From Cavia porcellus (lineage: Eukaryota; Chordata; Mammalia; Rodentia; Caviidae), in NCBI RefSeq assembly GCF_034190915.1, contig NW_026947506.1, positions 35,567,748 through 35,631,747 of the forward strand: a stretch of 64,000 nucleotides of DNA, read 5' to 3'. Position 1 is the stretch's first letter. The number at the start of each line of letters is the position of its first letter. Position numbers and translations under genes: made by a program. Below, piece by piece: positions 1 to 11,879 of this stretch. Below the pieces are notes generated by a model that was given only the letters and a program-made list of their open reading frames with translations, had not been told where the DNA came from and made no database searches.

Positions 1-1640
1 GAATTACAGGCATAAGACACCTCATCGGGCAGGAGACTGACTTTTTGCAAGACTTCTTGCATCCATGCCACATGTAGGGTTTCTCTTCTTTTTGAGTTCA
101 GTGATGGATGACAAGGATCAAGGATTTGCCAAATATATTCTACTCATAGGTGGTTTTTTCCCCCAGTGTGAATTTTCTGGTGTTTACTGAAATTTGACTT
201 TACACAGAAGGCTTTGTCACATTCTTGATGGCTATAAAGTTCCTCCCCTGTGTGTACTTGATGTATAATCAGGACTGACTTGAGCACAGTATCTCACACT
301 TGGTGCAATTACAAGGTTTCTCTCCTGTATTTCTCTCCTAACATTTAAGACTGACTCTTTTTGTGTTTGGAACTGGAGATTGAACCCAGGGCCTTAGCAC
401 TAAGCTAAATCCCCAACTTTTTGTATTATTTTGAGACAAAGTCTCAGTAGGTCACTAAATTATCCAGGCTTTACTTGAGCTTACAGTCCTCCTGCCTGAG
501 CTTTCCAGAGTGCTGGGATTACAGGCATGTACCACCACACTTGGCTTAGGGCTAATTTACAGTAGAAAAACTTCCCACACTTAGCACACTTGCATGATTC
601 CCTTCCCTGACCACAAACATTTCTACAAGATTTTTCCCACACATCACACACATATGTCTTCTGGTGTCCAGTGAGGTCTGACTTCACAAAGGACTGGCAA
701 CATTCCTGATATCCTTTGGGCTTCTGCCCTGTGAGAATCTCAGATGGACTCTCAGGCTTCTGCACACCCATTGCACCCACTGGAGTTCTCCACTGTGGTC
801 TACCAGTCTGTGAGGAGATTTTGCAGGGAGCTTTACCACATGCCATTTATTCGTGAGATTTCTCCAGGGTGAGTTCTCTGTGCATCTGTGAGTTGTGATT
901 TCAGGAAGGTTTCCCCACATGTTGTTTTACATGAGTCCTCTCATGTGTGTCCTCTGATGATCAGTGAAGTGTGGATCCCAGGAAAACGGTTTCCTGCAAT
1001 ACATACATTCAAAGGTGTCCTCTCTTGCATGAGTCCTAGGATCTGAAGTGAGCGGAGGCTCTTTGCTGACAGCCTTCTTGCTTGCTTTGGCTTTGTGGGT
1101 GTACTCCCCAGTGTTAACTTTTCAGCATTTACAAATGGCTGACCTCTCACATTCCTTAACTTTGGGGTGATCTTTCTCTTAGTATCATGGGGGACTTGGT
1201 GACTGGCATGACATTGATGCTGTCTCCAGACTCCACACAGTCATACAGCTTCCCTGCTGTTTTTGCCGTCTCTTAAGGGATGCTAACTGCCTAAATGGGG
1301 AAGGCTTTTCTACCCCTTGTTGTCTCCCAAACCTAGTACGAAGCTTGAGCTTCGTATTAATCAAAAGGATCAACAGTACAAGCTTGTGGTTTCCCATCTC
1401 AATTATGCTCTTCAGATTTATCAGATTTTTCTCCAGTGTGAAGATTTTCTTGCTTATGATCAAGAGACAACTTCCCATGATTATTAATCTCATTTAGCAC
1501 TAACACTTGGTTCTGAACCATGTTTCAGAGGCATTCCACATTGAGTGTGTCTCCTGTAGAGACTGAGTTTGTATCCAACTCTTAGTGTGCTGCTGTGGAG
1601 ACGGGAATGTGTCTTGCTTTTCTTGGCTTCTCTTTATCAA
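1..1640 (-). pseudogene. Decayed KRAB-type C2H2 zinc-finger pseudogene (pre-finger region and finger remnants)
   Basis: Reading the minus strand from about 1640 downwards, a KRAB-ZNF-like spacer appears first (HGKLSLDHKQENLHTGEKSD, near 1410-1490). Finger fragments follow: CMYCRKPFSWDPHFTDHQRT near 950-1010, a CGETFLKSQLTDAQRTH piece near 880-930, YQECCQSFVKSDLTGHQ near 665-720, then CAKCGKFF near 550-590. Beyond a [19 protein letters not shown] (270-330) and [20 protein letters not shown] (165-230) continue. The linkers TGEK and HTG are recognisable, but stops and frameshifts separate almost every unit and several Cys/His ligands are lost, so no functional array is possible. The SINE at 358-547 sits inside the array. 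No KRAB exon was found upstream. The parent could be any KRAB-ZNF; neighbours of ZNF316 in mammals include other ZNF genes such as ZNF12 and ZNF853, but I cannot assign it. The array may continue left of the window. Confidence 0.8.
358..547 (-). repeat. B1-ID composite SINE (minus) inside the ZNF pseudogene
   Basis: The ID part (ggagattgaacccagggcct, ending taaatccccaa) is followed by a B1/7SL part with gagacaaagtctca, gtgctgggattacaggcat and accaccacacttggct. It splits the finger remnants, so it was inserted after or during gene decay. Confidence 0.85.
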
Positions 1641-2039
1641 ACCATTTAACCTTTAGATTTCTCAGAATGAGAAAAACTAAGTGTACTTTAAAATGTCAAT
1701 ACATGACCTTTGTAAGTGTGATTTATCACTGAAACTATTTTCAGGCTCCTGGGATAAAGTCCCAGGTATATATTTCTCTTTAGTTAGAAAAAATAAAAAT
1801 AAGAAACCACTTGTTCTAATGGAAAGAAGAGTAAAATTAACAGTGAACACAGATTTGCTCTTTTAAAAATAATACCTTTCCCCACTGAGAAATGAAGGTG
1901 ACATTAGCACAAGGAGCAGTGAGTGAAGGGCTGAGTAGGAGAGAAGCTCACTGTCAGTGAGCCCAGCAGTAACCATGAACGGGAAAGAGAGTGAGAACGG
2001 AGGTCACACGTCAGCATGTTCAGGACAAATGCCATAGGA

Positions 2040-2210
2040 AGCTTCAGGCAGAATCCCAGCACTCTGGGAGGCTGAGGCAGGAAGATTACAAGCTTGAGCC
2101 CAGCCTGGATAACTTAGTGACGTAGAAAAACCTGCATCAATTTTTTTAAAAAGAAAGGGCTGAGGCTGTAGCTCCTTGTGAAGGCCTGGGTTCACTCCCC
2201 CGTGTGAAGG
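2040..2210 (+). repeat. B1-ID composite SINE (plus), degenerate
   Basis: A B1-like core (atcccagcactctgggaggc) is followed by an ID-like tail near 2157-2205 (gggctgaggctgtagctcc). A purine-rich GGAAGA tract follows at 2210-2275. Confidence 0.75.
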
Positions 2211-2275
2211 ACGGGGAGGAAGAGGAAGAAGTGAAGGAAAAGAAGAAGGAAGAGAGGAAAAGGAAGAAGCTGCTT
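2210..2275 (+). repeat. GGAAGA-rich purine tract
   Basis: Almost pure purine low-complexity DNA, probably grown out of the tail of the SINE immediately before it. Confidence 0.7.
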
Positions 2276-2685
2276 TAGCCAAAGCGTAAAACACCATCTT
2301 TATCTATATAGCAGACCACCCATATAAATGAATAAGATTTATATGAGTATTCCAGGTACCCTTATAAAAGCCTACAATAAATACTTTTTAAAATAATTGC
2401 TCCCCAACACAAGTCGCAAGTATGACACAGATTTACACCTCAGTGACTGCTTTTCAGCCTTGGCTCTACTATAAACTCAGATATCTTCCAAGATCCACAT
2501 CTGTCGGTGTGTTGTTTTTCTGACTTCATTTTGTTCAGAGCTGCATTCAGCTTGCTTTATGTTACCACTTGGAGGAATCTGGTGGGGGCTTTCAGATTGT
2601 CCCACCTCATTGCTCCTAGGGTTTGCCTTTGGTGAACCGAATGTCTGGGGTTGCATCTTGTTTAAATGTCTTCTCATTTCTTTTC

Positions 2686-2686
<1 letters not shown>

Positions 2687-2722
<36 letters not shown>
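2687..2722. repeat. 36-nt T tract
   Basis: Uninterrupted T run. It is the likely poly(A) tail of the minus-strand element that follows, and its purity suggests a fairly recent insertion. Confidence 0.95.
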
Positions 2723-2724
<2 letters not shown>

Positions 2725-4075
2725 TTTAATTTCTGGGATGGTGCCTGTAGGTTGCCTACGGTGGGTTGCTTTATTGGTGGTACTTAGGACACTTAGGTGA
2801 TGGTTACTTCTCTGAGGTATCTTCCAGGTGTAGCTGGTTTTGGGGTTTTGAGCCTTTCAGAAGATTTTACCTCTTCAGTTTGTTGGAGATGAGAAGTTGC
2901 TTGCTTGGCCTACCCCTGGTTCTTTAGCACTGTGCCACAGTATTTTCTGTGAACCTTACATAATCTCAGTCATGGATTATTAGGCCCAACAGCTGTTTAG
3001 AACAATTATTTCAGTTTTGGCTGTAGTGGTACCAATAGCATCAAACTCAGCGTATAAAACAAACTAAGCTAACCCTTAATTTGCAGCTTTTAACCATATG
3101 AACTAGATTGGTAATTATTCAGCAAAATGTGAAACAGATCAGATAATTATATGCAATATGTAAGTCCATAAAGTGTCATTTTTGCCTTCAGGATTAAAAT
3201 TTAAAATGGATTAAGGAGAATATAGATAAGTGGGAGAAGAGAAAGAGATTAGAAGTAGGATTGGAGGACAAAAATGGATCTCATCAACTTGGGGAAACTG
3301 GTACAGAAACCTAAGGGAAAAGATATGTGGATGAGATGAAAGATAGAACAGAACCACACCCACGAAGAGGTTAGGAATCACTCTCACACTCATACAATGA
3401 AATACAGAAATAAAAAACAAATAAAACAAAGAAAAAAATAGTCCACTTCCAGGATTCTCTCTGGGTTCACTAGCAGATAGTCTGTGGAGACCGAGTCCCA
3501 AATTGTGCCACTGTCGCCCAGCAAGCCAGCTGTTGCTTTATGGGGGAGTAGTGGACAACCTTAGCAGGCCTGGCCTGAGCCACACTCAGTGGGCTCGCTG
3601 CAGCCCAAGCAGTTTCCATGGGTCTGCACCCAGCTAGGATCTGCTGCAGGAAGCAGGCAGCAGTTCTGACTCCAAGCTTATCTGCCTGACTCCAAAAGTG
3701 ACTCCCGGCCAGTCACTGTCTCCTGTGGGAAGACTGAGACCTCTGCACTCATTATCAGCCAGTGCAGTCCTCCACATCTGCTGCCACCCTCCACTGCCAC
3801 ATCTCTGCAGAGTCCTCTGAGGTTGCCAGCGATCACTGCAACCCCAGGTTCAAACAACTCCTCTCAAACGGTGAGACTGGCTCCAGAGAGGTGCCACCAG
3901 CTACCACCTTCTTCATTGGAGTTTTACTGTTTACTCTGTACGCTTCAATTCACACTTCAGATTCTTCCTGGGTCCAGGAGGTCCACTCCTTCCCTTCTTG
4001 TCTTAGTGACTCGCAGGGAGGCTGTTTTCTCTGCTGCTTATTGCTCCATCGTCTTCCTAGAAGTCTCTTGTCTTG
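2687..4075 (-). mobile_element. Probable L1-type 5' UTR retroelement without ORFs, minus strand, with poly(A)
   Basis: The plus strand shows 36 T at 2687-2722, which would be the poly(A) tail of a minus-strand retroelement. At the other end, near 4045-4075, the minus strand reads ggaagacgatggagcaata, resembling the start of mammalian L1 5' UTRs. The interior (3430-3950) is GC-moderate and looks like L1 5' UTR. No ORF1/ORF2 protein is visible. If all parts belong together, this is a ~1.35-kb copy of an L1 leader that was polyadenylated early, or a non-autonomous derivative. The joining of the two ends is an inference, and I could not find clear target-site duplications. Confidence 0.45.
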
Positions 4076-4147
4076 CTTTTATAAAATCTGGACCATTTAA
4101 CTCTAATTAGAAGCAATTACTGCATACTTTTCAAAAACAATTTTATC

Positions 4148-4230
4148 CAAGCTGGGTGTGGTAGCACATGTCTATAATCCCAGTACTTGGGATGCTGAGT
4201 CAGAGGGTTGCCATGAGTTTGAGGCCAGAA
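4148..4230 (+). repeat. B1-like SINE fragment (plus)
   Basis: gctgggtgtggtagcacatg, then ataatcccagtacttgggat and gagtttgaggcca mark a B1 left part. Confidence 0.8.
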
Positions 4231-4664
4231 CCACATATTCTTCTCTTTAGATGTCCTCGTCCAAAAGATGACCCCTTCCAAACGCAACAAAAGTAAAGTA
4301 TATCTGGGATCAACAGTTAAATCTTTTTCAAGCATAATGTGTATCTCTGTATGAAATAGTATTCAGTAAATACTTGAAAATGTAGAAATCATTCATTCCT
4401 ACCTGTGCATGAGCCTCTTCACAGCAGTAGAGCTCAGTCAGGTGCAACTACAAGTAGGTTATTATAAGGTATTGAAATTTCTTCTAGACAATTTTTCTTT
4501 TAATCTAAGTGCCTTTTGATGTTACCGCCTACTGTTGTTAAATAAAGTTTGTTGCAATTTTTTTTTAAGAAGATGTATCTTAAGTAATACAGGAAAACTC
4601 TATGCTAATGGCTTGGTGACGTGACAACACACGTGCTTTAGCTTTAAAATATACAAAAACAAAT

Positions 4665-4880
4665 ACGGTGGTCCTTCATTCAGGATCTCCCATGTATACC
4701 AAAATCCACAGATGCTTGTCTTTTAGATAAAATGACATCGTATTTACATATAACCTATGCATATACTCCCATGTTTTTAAATCATCCCCTGATTACTTAT
4801 GGTACTTAGTAGAATGCAAATGTTATACCAATAGTTGCTATACTGTATTGTTTATAGAGCAGTGAAAAGACAAATTTGGC
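4665..4880 (+). mobile_element. Tigger/MER2-like DNA transposon remnant
   Basis: The stretch with ggtccttcattcaggatctc, accaaaatccacagatgct, catataacctatgcatatac, gattacttatggtactta and ttgctatactgtattgttta follows the characteristic end region of Tigger/MER2-class fossil DNA transposons, from memory of the consensus. It is non-coding and shared by many placental mammals. Strand is given by resemblance to the usual consensus direction. Confidence 0.7.
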
Positions 4881-5282
4881 CTATGTTAAGTACAGTACAA
4901 TAATTTTCAAGCCATGGTTTGGTTGAACTTGGAGACGTAAGACCTGCACATGCAGAGCCCAAGGGTACTTACAATTAGAAGTGAAACTATGAGGGTGCAA
5001 AAGAATAAGTTCTGGTTTTGAGAGAAGTCATTAGAAAGTAAATACAAGCACAGACCTCAAAGTAAAGTGAAAAATACAAGACATTGCAGAGGGAGATCAG
5101 TATGACGATTGTTGATTCTCAACTTGGTCAGCACAAGATAAATGATACAGCCTTGTTAAGTGAAAATAAAGTGAGCAGACCAACTGGGAAGAGATGATGC
5201 GAAGGTTAGCTTTGGTCATTTTGCCAGTGAAGGACTGAAATGGGCCAGAAAAAATAGGAGTACAGATGAGACCAAAGTGGAG

Positions 5283-5340
5283 GAAGGTGCCTCCCAGAGT
5301 ACTAGGATTATAGGCATGCATCACCACACCTGGCTCAGGT
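5283..5340 (-). repeat. B1-like SINE fragment (minus)
   Basis: cctcccagagtactaggatt, then aggcatgcatcaccacacct, is the 5' part of a B1 in reverse. Confidence 0.75.
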
Positions 5341-5977
5341 GATATCTTCATTACTTTCCTCATTACTAAGATAAAGTATCCAACACCCAAAGTTATTGTA
5401 GTTTACAGTTTGTAGAGGTTTTAGTCCATAATAAGTTGGCTCTGAGACAGGGTGGCATGGCAGAAGGACATCACAGAGGAGAAACAGTTCGTGGCAGGCC
5501 AAAGGCAGAGAAGTAGCAAGCAACAAGCAGCCACATTAGCCCTCTTTCTGTCCCTTACATTCTATCCAGGCTACCCTCAGGGTACCCAGGCTACCCTAAC
5601 ACCCAGAGTAGCACACCCTCAGTCCTAGCAATGCACCATGAATCAACCCAGCATCACAATCTGGATCCAGCATCACACATTCTAGACCCAGCCACCTCTG
5701 AAAAACCCCATCTGTGACAACATGAGGCTTCGGAACATCTAGACTGAGGCCGTAACAGGTGCCATTGCTGAAGTACCTCGTAAAGCAAAGGGCTGAAACC
5801 TCTGGAACCATGAGGTATGGGAAAATGTTCTCAGTAGACAGTGGGAGGCTGACTTGAAGGACTTCCCAGAGGAAAGGATAATCACGTGGCCAAGATTGCT
5901 TGGTACTGTATCTTAATTTTATTGTCAAATTTCAGGGTATAAAATATCCTATGTGAGAAGTAAAATACTGTGTAGGA
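5341..5977. other. No gene recognised
   Basis: Unique-looking sequence with no coding family, RNA gene or named repeat that I can recognise. A short direct repeat (aggctaccct at about 5568 and 5590) is the only local feature. Confidence 0.5.
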
Positions 5978-6062
5978 AAGGGGATATAGCTCGGAGACAC
6001 AGTGACTGCCTGGCAAGCATGAGGTCATGAGTTTGATTCTTAGTACCTCCCTCCCCAAAATA
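5978..6062 (+). repeat. ID-type (tRNA-derived) SINE, plus
   Basis: ggggatatagctcggagaca and gaggtcatgagtttgattct correspond to the A- and B-box region of an ID element; it ends in an A-rich tail. Confidence 0.8.
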
Positions 6063-6221
6063 CTTGGGAAAGTCCTTTCCTGCTCCAAGGCCGCAGATAT
6101 ATTTTCCAGTTGGTATAATTATGAACATCCCCACTATGCTTTTTATAATATTTTTGTATCTTTCAGTGTTAAATGGACTTCTGAATGCTAAAAGAAAAAT
6201 TCCCCCTACAATGGATAATTT

Positions 6222-6336
6222 TCTTTTTCTTTTTTCTTTTTTTTTTTTTTTTTTTTTTTTTGTGCCAGGAATTGAACTCAAGACCTTGCACTTGCCAGGC
6301 AGGCACTTGTGCCACTAAGCTGTATTCCTGGCCAAA
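6222..6336 (-). repeat. ID-type SINE, minus
   Basis: A T tract (6237-6261) is followed by gtgccaggaattgaactcaa, ctgccaggcaggcac and cactaagctgtattcctgg, a reversed ID element. Confidence 0.85.
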
Positions 6337-6549
6337 CAATTAATTTTCCCAACATCACTTACTATGTAATCTCACTCTTAGAATTCAGCTTTCCCATTAA
6401 ATATGCAGCTGGTCTGGCTTGTTTCACCCAACCCAGGTAACAAGGAGCAGCATGGGAGAGGCAACCCCTAACCTCGTTCTGCTGACCCTCAGAAATGCCC
6501 TGGTTATCCATACTTTTCACTGTATGCATGTTGATATTTTAAATCTAAT

Positions 6550-6640
6550 AAGCTGGGGATATAGCTCAGTGGCACAGTACCTGCCTGGCAGGCATGAGAT
6601 CATGAGTTCAAGTACTGGTATCCTCCCGAAAAAAATTCTG
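6550..6640 (+). repeat. ID-type SINE, plus
   Basis: agctggggatatagctcagt, then ctgcctggcaggcatgagat and gagttcaagtactggtat, with an A-rich tail. Confidence 0.85.
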
Positions 6641-6659
6641 ATATTTTATATCTAATAAT

Positions 6660-8040
6660 GCTGAAGTCCCTCATTTCTACTGACTGTCACAAACAACTTT
6701 TTCTTTTGTGCCTGAAGCCCAAAGGAGTTGAGAGACCTTTCTTCTGGTGCCCTTCACCTGATAGTCCTAAGGGCTGAGTGGACATGCTTTTCTTGAGAGA
6801 CCACCTGTCCCCATCTGGAGGCCACCAAAGCCAGTGACCCAACATGGGAAGAACTAGCCAGGGCTTCAGAGCCCTAGCTTGATCAGGATGACTTGGGCGG
6901 AGCACCCCCCCAGCCAGGCTGCAGGGGCTAAGAACCAGCATGTTCCTCTGGACGCCTTCGTGCTGTGCCTGCTTTCTGCTATGTGAACATCACTCTGGTT
7001 TCATCTCACTATGATATTTCATTTCATTTTGTCACCTGAACATTGCATATTTTCCTAACGAAGCTCGATGCTTTCTGTTTCCCTTTAACAGCCAGACAGG
7101 TGCAATTTGATTGACAGCTGGCATACCCCTTCCTCTTGATGCCCAGGGCAATGAGCTCCAGTACCTTCCTGCCCTGTCTTGGGCACCCGAGACCTAATTC
7201 CTGCATCCCTGACAGGAACCACAATACCCCTCTACACCCTGGGCTGCTCAGGTGCTGCTATTGCAGCATACCTGACAGGACACAGTGCAGGCAAAGACTA
7301 GGCCCCACTTTCCTATCTCCAAGCCCCAGTGGGCCATGACACACATTCATTGGGAAGCTCCTTGCAAGTGGTGGCAGGCACAACTTCAGCCCAATCATTT
7401 CTGTAAAAGTAGCAACAGCTCTTAACCAAGCATCTGTTTCTCCCAAAGTTCAGTCAGCTTGTTACCATGAGAGCTGCAGCTCCCTGGAAGTCTCACAGGA
7501 GAGTCCTGAAATAGACCTATTCCAGATGAGTCTGCCTTGCAGCCACACGAGATGGATGCCCTAAACCAGTCTGGATGACCCCACTCCCATCACTTCTCTG
7601 AATGCCCCAAATCGGTCCATGAAACACAGGAGATTGCACATGTGTAGGAAACTGCCCCTCTATATAGGAATGTCCCTTCCCTCTGTGCAGCAATGCAGGC
7701 CCCAGTAGAAGTCTCACCTGCATGGTCCTGTTGCCTACTTGTGATTCTTATATTGGGTACACTGGGGTGAGCAAGTTGCTCTAGGAATGAGCTGGAAGCA
7801 CTAAAGGCTGTTGTCCTTGAGGAGCTCCAGAGAACATGAGAGCAGTGGAGACAAGAGGGAGAGGTCCAGAGCGGCAATGGAAGCTTCTAGAAAAGAGCAG
7901 AGGGGATATGAGCCCCCACTGCTGAGGAGGTGATGGAGTGGCTGGGAGCTGGTGGGAGCTGTGACGCTGAGATTTAAGAGGCATTGGCCCTCAAAGCTCA
8001 GAGTTGTAACACTAAGAGCCAGGCATACTAGCACCTAAAT
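6660..8040. other. Non-coding, possibly old LTR-like sequence
   Basis: Moderately GC-rich DNA without a recognisable gene. Phrases such as ctaattcctgcatccctgac and the lack of any conserved frame suggest an old mammalian retroelement, but I cannot name a family. Confidence 0.3.
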
Positions 8041-8439
8041 CCCAGGGCCACTAACATCATTTCTTGGCATTCCATTTCAGTTTATCTGCTGGCTTTGGGG
8101 TTACAGTTCTTTGTATGTTTTAATGGCTACTGCAGGGATTGCGACATACCCAGCCACTCACAGTATAGTTACAGCTGACATTTTTCCACTCCAAGTAAAG
8201 TGTGCAGGGCTTGCAACCATACAGATGCCTGTGCACACCTCCTACTCTGTTCTAGAAAGCACGTATGTTGTGCTCCATACATTGGTAATCTCGGGACAGT
8301 CATACCTTTTTATTTTCAACAGTTACAAATATTTCAAGGGACTTAAGAGAATGTCACTTCTATGGTATTTACCTAGTTACTGCTACTATTGCTTTTCCTT
8401 CATTTCTGAAGTTTCAAGTTTTCCTCTACTATTAAATTC

Positions 8440-8960
8440 CCTCCATCTTTAAACATTTTAGAAAAAAATGGATGCACTAGTGATGATCTTTCTGTTTTCC
8501 TTCATTTCTGTCATTCTTAAGAGATACATTACCGTTCTAGTTCCTGGGTTGACAGACCCTCTTTCCCCATATTTACACCATCATGTCTCCGTGGTGTCAG
8601 ATGGGACACCTACAGCCATTCAAATCACTCTTCTCCCTGTAATATGTCGTTTTTCTGCCTTCAAGTTGTTTATCTTTGGTGTCAGTACACCAACTGTGAT
8701 GATGTGCCCGGGCCTGTGGCCATCTCTGATGTCGCCTCCTACCACTGCCCTTTCAGGTCTTCCCCTTCCTCCTCACTGCTCCCACAAGAAGTCAAACCTC
8801 TGCCCCTAAAGGCTGGGTCCCAAAACTAGACCTGGCTGTTCCTTCGCCTGGAGTTTCCAGGCACAGACTCGCTGCCTTATGTCCCTTCCTGTGCGCTCCA
8901 GCGCTGGCCTCACTGGCCAGTGTGCTCCCCCTCTGTCTCCCTCAGTCTGCTTGTCCTCAT
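8440..8960 (-). mobile_element. Ancient L1 remnant
   Basis: ccttcatttctgtcattctt, tcctgggttgacagaccctc, tctgccttcaagttgtttat and actgtgatgatgtgcccggg match the order of phrases in the antisense of old mammalian L1 elements (from memory). Open frames here are short and not L1-like on the plus strand. Confidence 0.6.
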
Positions 8961-9394
8961 TGTTCCGTCACTTCCTGTCCTGGAATCTAGTTGTGCCGTT
9001 GTTCCCCGGCAGCTTGCAAGGTCTTAACCCTCAAGAATGCTGTTTGGTCCTTCACTGAATATCCAGCACCAGGAATACAAGGGCACAGAGGGGCCTTCAA
9101 CGGTGTTTGCAAAATTAATTAAACCTAGGAAAGTTAGCACATTCCCGTTCACCTGGACCACCGGTGCTTCATGCATGACTGTTCCATCAGGTACAAATGG
9201 ATCTAATCACTTACTGGTCTTTTTACTAATAAAATTAATAAAAAGCCACCTGATAATCCATTTTTGACAAAGGTATCAAGATCAGTAAGGGGTCATTTCA
9301 ACAAATGATGCTAGGTAAACTGGATTATTCACATGCAAAATAATGAATTAGACCCTTAACAAATACTGAAGATAAACTAACTGAAAATGGATCA

Positions 9395-9795
9395 GAGACA
9401 TTATGGTTTAGATCCCAAATGTCCCCCAAAAGCCCATGAGTTGAAGGTGTGGTTTTCAGTGTAGCCGTGCTCAGAGCTGGGGCCTGTTGGAGATGACTGA
9501 ATCCTGAGGGCTTTGACCTCATGGCTTATTCCACTTGTGGATTCAAGGTTCCGTGGGCTTCAGGGAGGGGCTCTATTATTACAGCAAGCTTGCTTCCTTC
9601 AGTGCCTGGCCAGGAAGTGAGCAGCCTTCCTCTGCCGTGTACTTCTGCTGCGATGTGCTAACTCACCACAGGCCTAAAATCCACCAGACCAAGCCACCAC
9701 AGACTGAAACCGTGAGCCAAATGAACCTTTCCTCATTTAATTTGATTTTTCTCAGTATTTGGTCACCACACCAGAAAGCTAACACAAAGACCTAA
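9395..9795 (+). mobile_element. MST/MaLR-like LTR
   Basis: It begins attatggtttagatcccaaa (9399), continues gtcccccaaaagcccatgag, agctggggcctgttgg, caagccaccacagactgaaa, gtgagccaaatgaac and ends with cagaaagctaacacaaag. This is the usual progression of MST-type MaLR LTRs in rodents. Non-coding; probably a solo LTR. Confidence 0.75.
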
Positions 9796-10169
9796 TGTGA
9801 GAAAAGCTTTACCACATCAGACTGGGCAATAATTGCTTGAATATGACACCAAAGGCATAGTCAACAAAAGATAAATAGATCAAATGGGCTTCATAAAAGT
9901 TTTAAAATGTGTATCACTGAGTTCGATCCCCAGTACCAAAAATAAAATATGTGTCACAAGACATTCTCAACTGACTAATAAGGCAATTCACAGAATAGGA
10001 GAAAATAATTACACAATTCATATGTCTCATAAGAGTCTAATATGCAGAGAGCTCCTAAAATTCAATGGCAGGCAGCCTGATTAAAACATAAATGAAAGAT
10101 TCAAATAGGCATTTCTCCAAAGATCTGCAAAAGGCCAACAGGCACATGGAAAGATGATCAGCAGCACAT

Positions 10170-10312
10170 ATTGCAACCACATGTTCAAGCCCAACTTCAG
10201 CAACTTCACAATTTAGCAAGACTCTGTCTCAAAAATAAAAAGGGATTGGGACATAGCTCAGTGCAAAGGCCCTGTATTCAATCCCCAGTACCAAAAAAGG
10301 AAAAAGGGAACT
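10170..10312 (+). repeat. B1-ID composite SINE (plus)
   Basis: gcaagactctgtctcaaaaa joins gggattgggacatagctcag and tcaatccccagtaccaaaaa. Confidence 0.8.
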
Positions 10313-11125
10313 TTCTTAAAAAATGAATATAATCCTACCACCCAACAGCGTCCCATGCTCTAGTTAAAGACTGGCCTGGAGACATCCAAAGGCCTATTAC
10401 AAGGAGCTACTTTTGTTGCAAGAAAATTCCCAGGCCAAGCCAAGCCAAACCAAACCAAAGGAAGACTGCACTGAGGAGATAAGAAGACAGCACTTAGTCT
10501 TCACACCAGTGGACTGCTGGATCTTCAAGCCAGTGGGCTCTTGCAGGGATAATCCCTCAAAGGCAACAGCCCTGAATGAAGAAGTTTAGTGTATACAGAA
10601 TTTAGAAGTGGGAGGTAGGGGGTACAAAGCAAGTGACAAAATGTTACACGATTGGTTACATACATTGAGTCATATGTTGACAGACAGGCTAGCCTTGAAA
10701 CAACAGAAACACTCCAGGAACAAGGGGAATTCACACAATGAATTCTGCTCTTACAGAATGAGCAGTTAAGGGCATTGCCATAATATAGAAATGTTGGGAG
10801 AGAGGGCTTTTACTGAATGAGCACAGTTAAGGATGTCTTGAACCAGAAGTTATGCGGCTGGACTAGACACTGTCAAGGTCAGTTGAATTTAGTAGAAACA
10901 GAACAGTAACTTAGTCAAAAACCTCTTACTGATCATGAAATATCTATAAGTTTGTTATTTTACACAGGTGTTCTTACATTACAATTGTGCCCCAACACTT
11001 TCAGCTTTATCATAGGTATGATGCAGGTGGTGGGCGAGAAGTGAGATTTCACACAGACTGCAGTCTTTATGCTTGCTTTTGCAATGTCTGTCCCCCTCTC
11101 ATGAATACAGAAACATTCAGATCAG
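10313..11125. other. No gene recognised
   Basis: Apparently unique or very old repetitive DNA. Short direct repeats of ccaagccaagcc/ccaaaccaaa lie at 10432-10458. No conserved frame is seen. Confidence 0.45.
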
Positions 11126-11137
11126 AAGTGATGGCAC

Positions 11138-11237
11138 GGGGCTGGGGATTTAGCTCAGCGGCATAAGCGCCTTCCTTGCAAGTGTGCGGTCGTGAGTTCG
11201 ACGCCTGGTACCGATAAAAACGAAAAAGACAAAAAAA
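11138..11237 (+). repeat. Young ID-type SINE with 12-bp target-site duplication
   Basis: ggggctggggatttagctca to cgcctggtaccgataaaaac, then a gaaaaagac tail and poly(A). The 12-bp target-site duplication aagtgatggcac is exact at 11126-11137 and 11238-11249. Same subfamily as the copies at 50050 and 59408. Confidence 0.95.
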
Positions 11238-11436
11238 AAGTGATGGCACAAAGAACCACATCTCACATGAAGTACAACACCTTCATGAAAACTGATGGGA
11301 AGAGGTTAACATTTTTATACATCTATTTTACTACCAATGATGTTACCTCCAGAGGGAAAGAATCCACACTTTGGAAAACAGCACAGATACTTCAAACATG
11401 TATGTTTTTCAAAAAAAAAATTTTTTTTTATCTTTT

Positions 11437-11570
11437 TTGAGTCAGGTGCAGTAGCCCATCCCTGTAGGCCTTACAGCAGCCTACTTGGGAGGCGGAGACA
11501 AGAGGATTCCTTGAGCCCAAGTTGCAGACCAGCCTGGGGAAACTAGTGAGATCCAGTCTCAAAATCACAA
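11437..11570 (+). repeat. B1-like SINE (plus)
   Basis: gtcaggtgcagtagcccatc, cctacttgggaggcggagac and agaccagcctggggaaac define a B1 element. Confidence 0.8.
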
Positions 11571-11879
11571 ACACTACTTCTTTTAATTTGACTAGTTTCT
11601 CAAAAGCACCTTTTAATTGAAAAGTTATTTCAAGCTATTGTGTGAAAACCCTTAAAGGAAATCTGACTTCTATTCATGATTTACTGATCCTAAACACTTC
11701 CCATTTGGGAACTCCTTTAATCCCCAACTTTTTTGAAAAGAAACAACCTGAAACATCCCTGGCTCTGGACTCTGTAAGGTCAGGAAAGACCGAAACCAGC
11801 GTATCTCTTGGAGCAGACTTGTGCTGAACCAGACCAGGTTAAAAGCTGCCCAGGGTCTGCAGAGACTCAAAGGAAAGGA

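Noticed and set aside
11138..11215. tRNA gene (Ala-like)
   Set aside because: The A and B boxes belong to an ID-type SINE: it has a long A-rich tail and target-site duplications and lacks a clean cloverleaf with mature 3' end.
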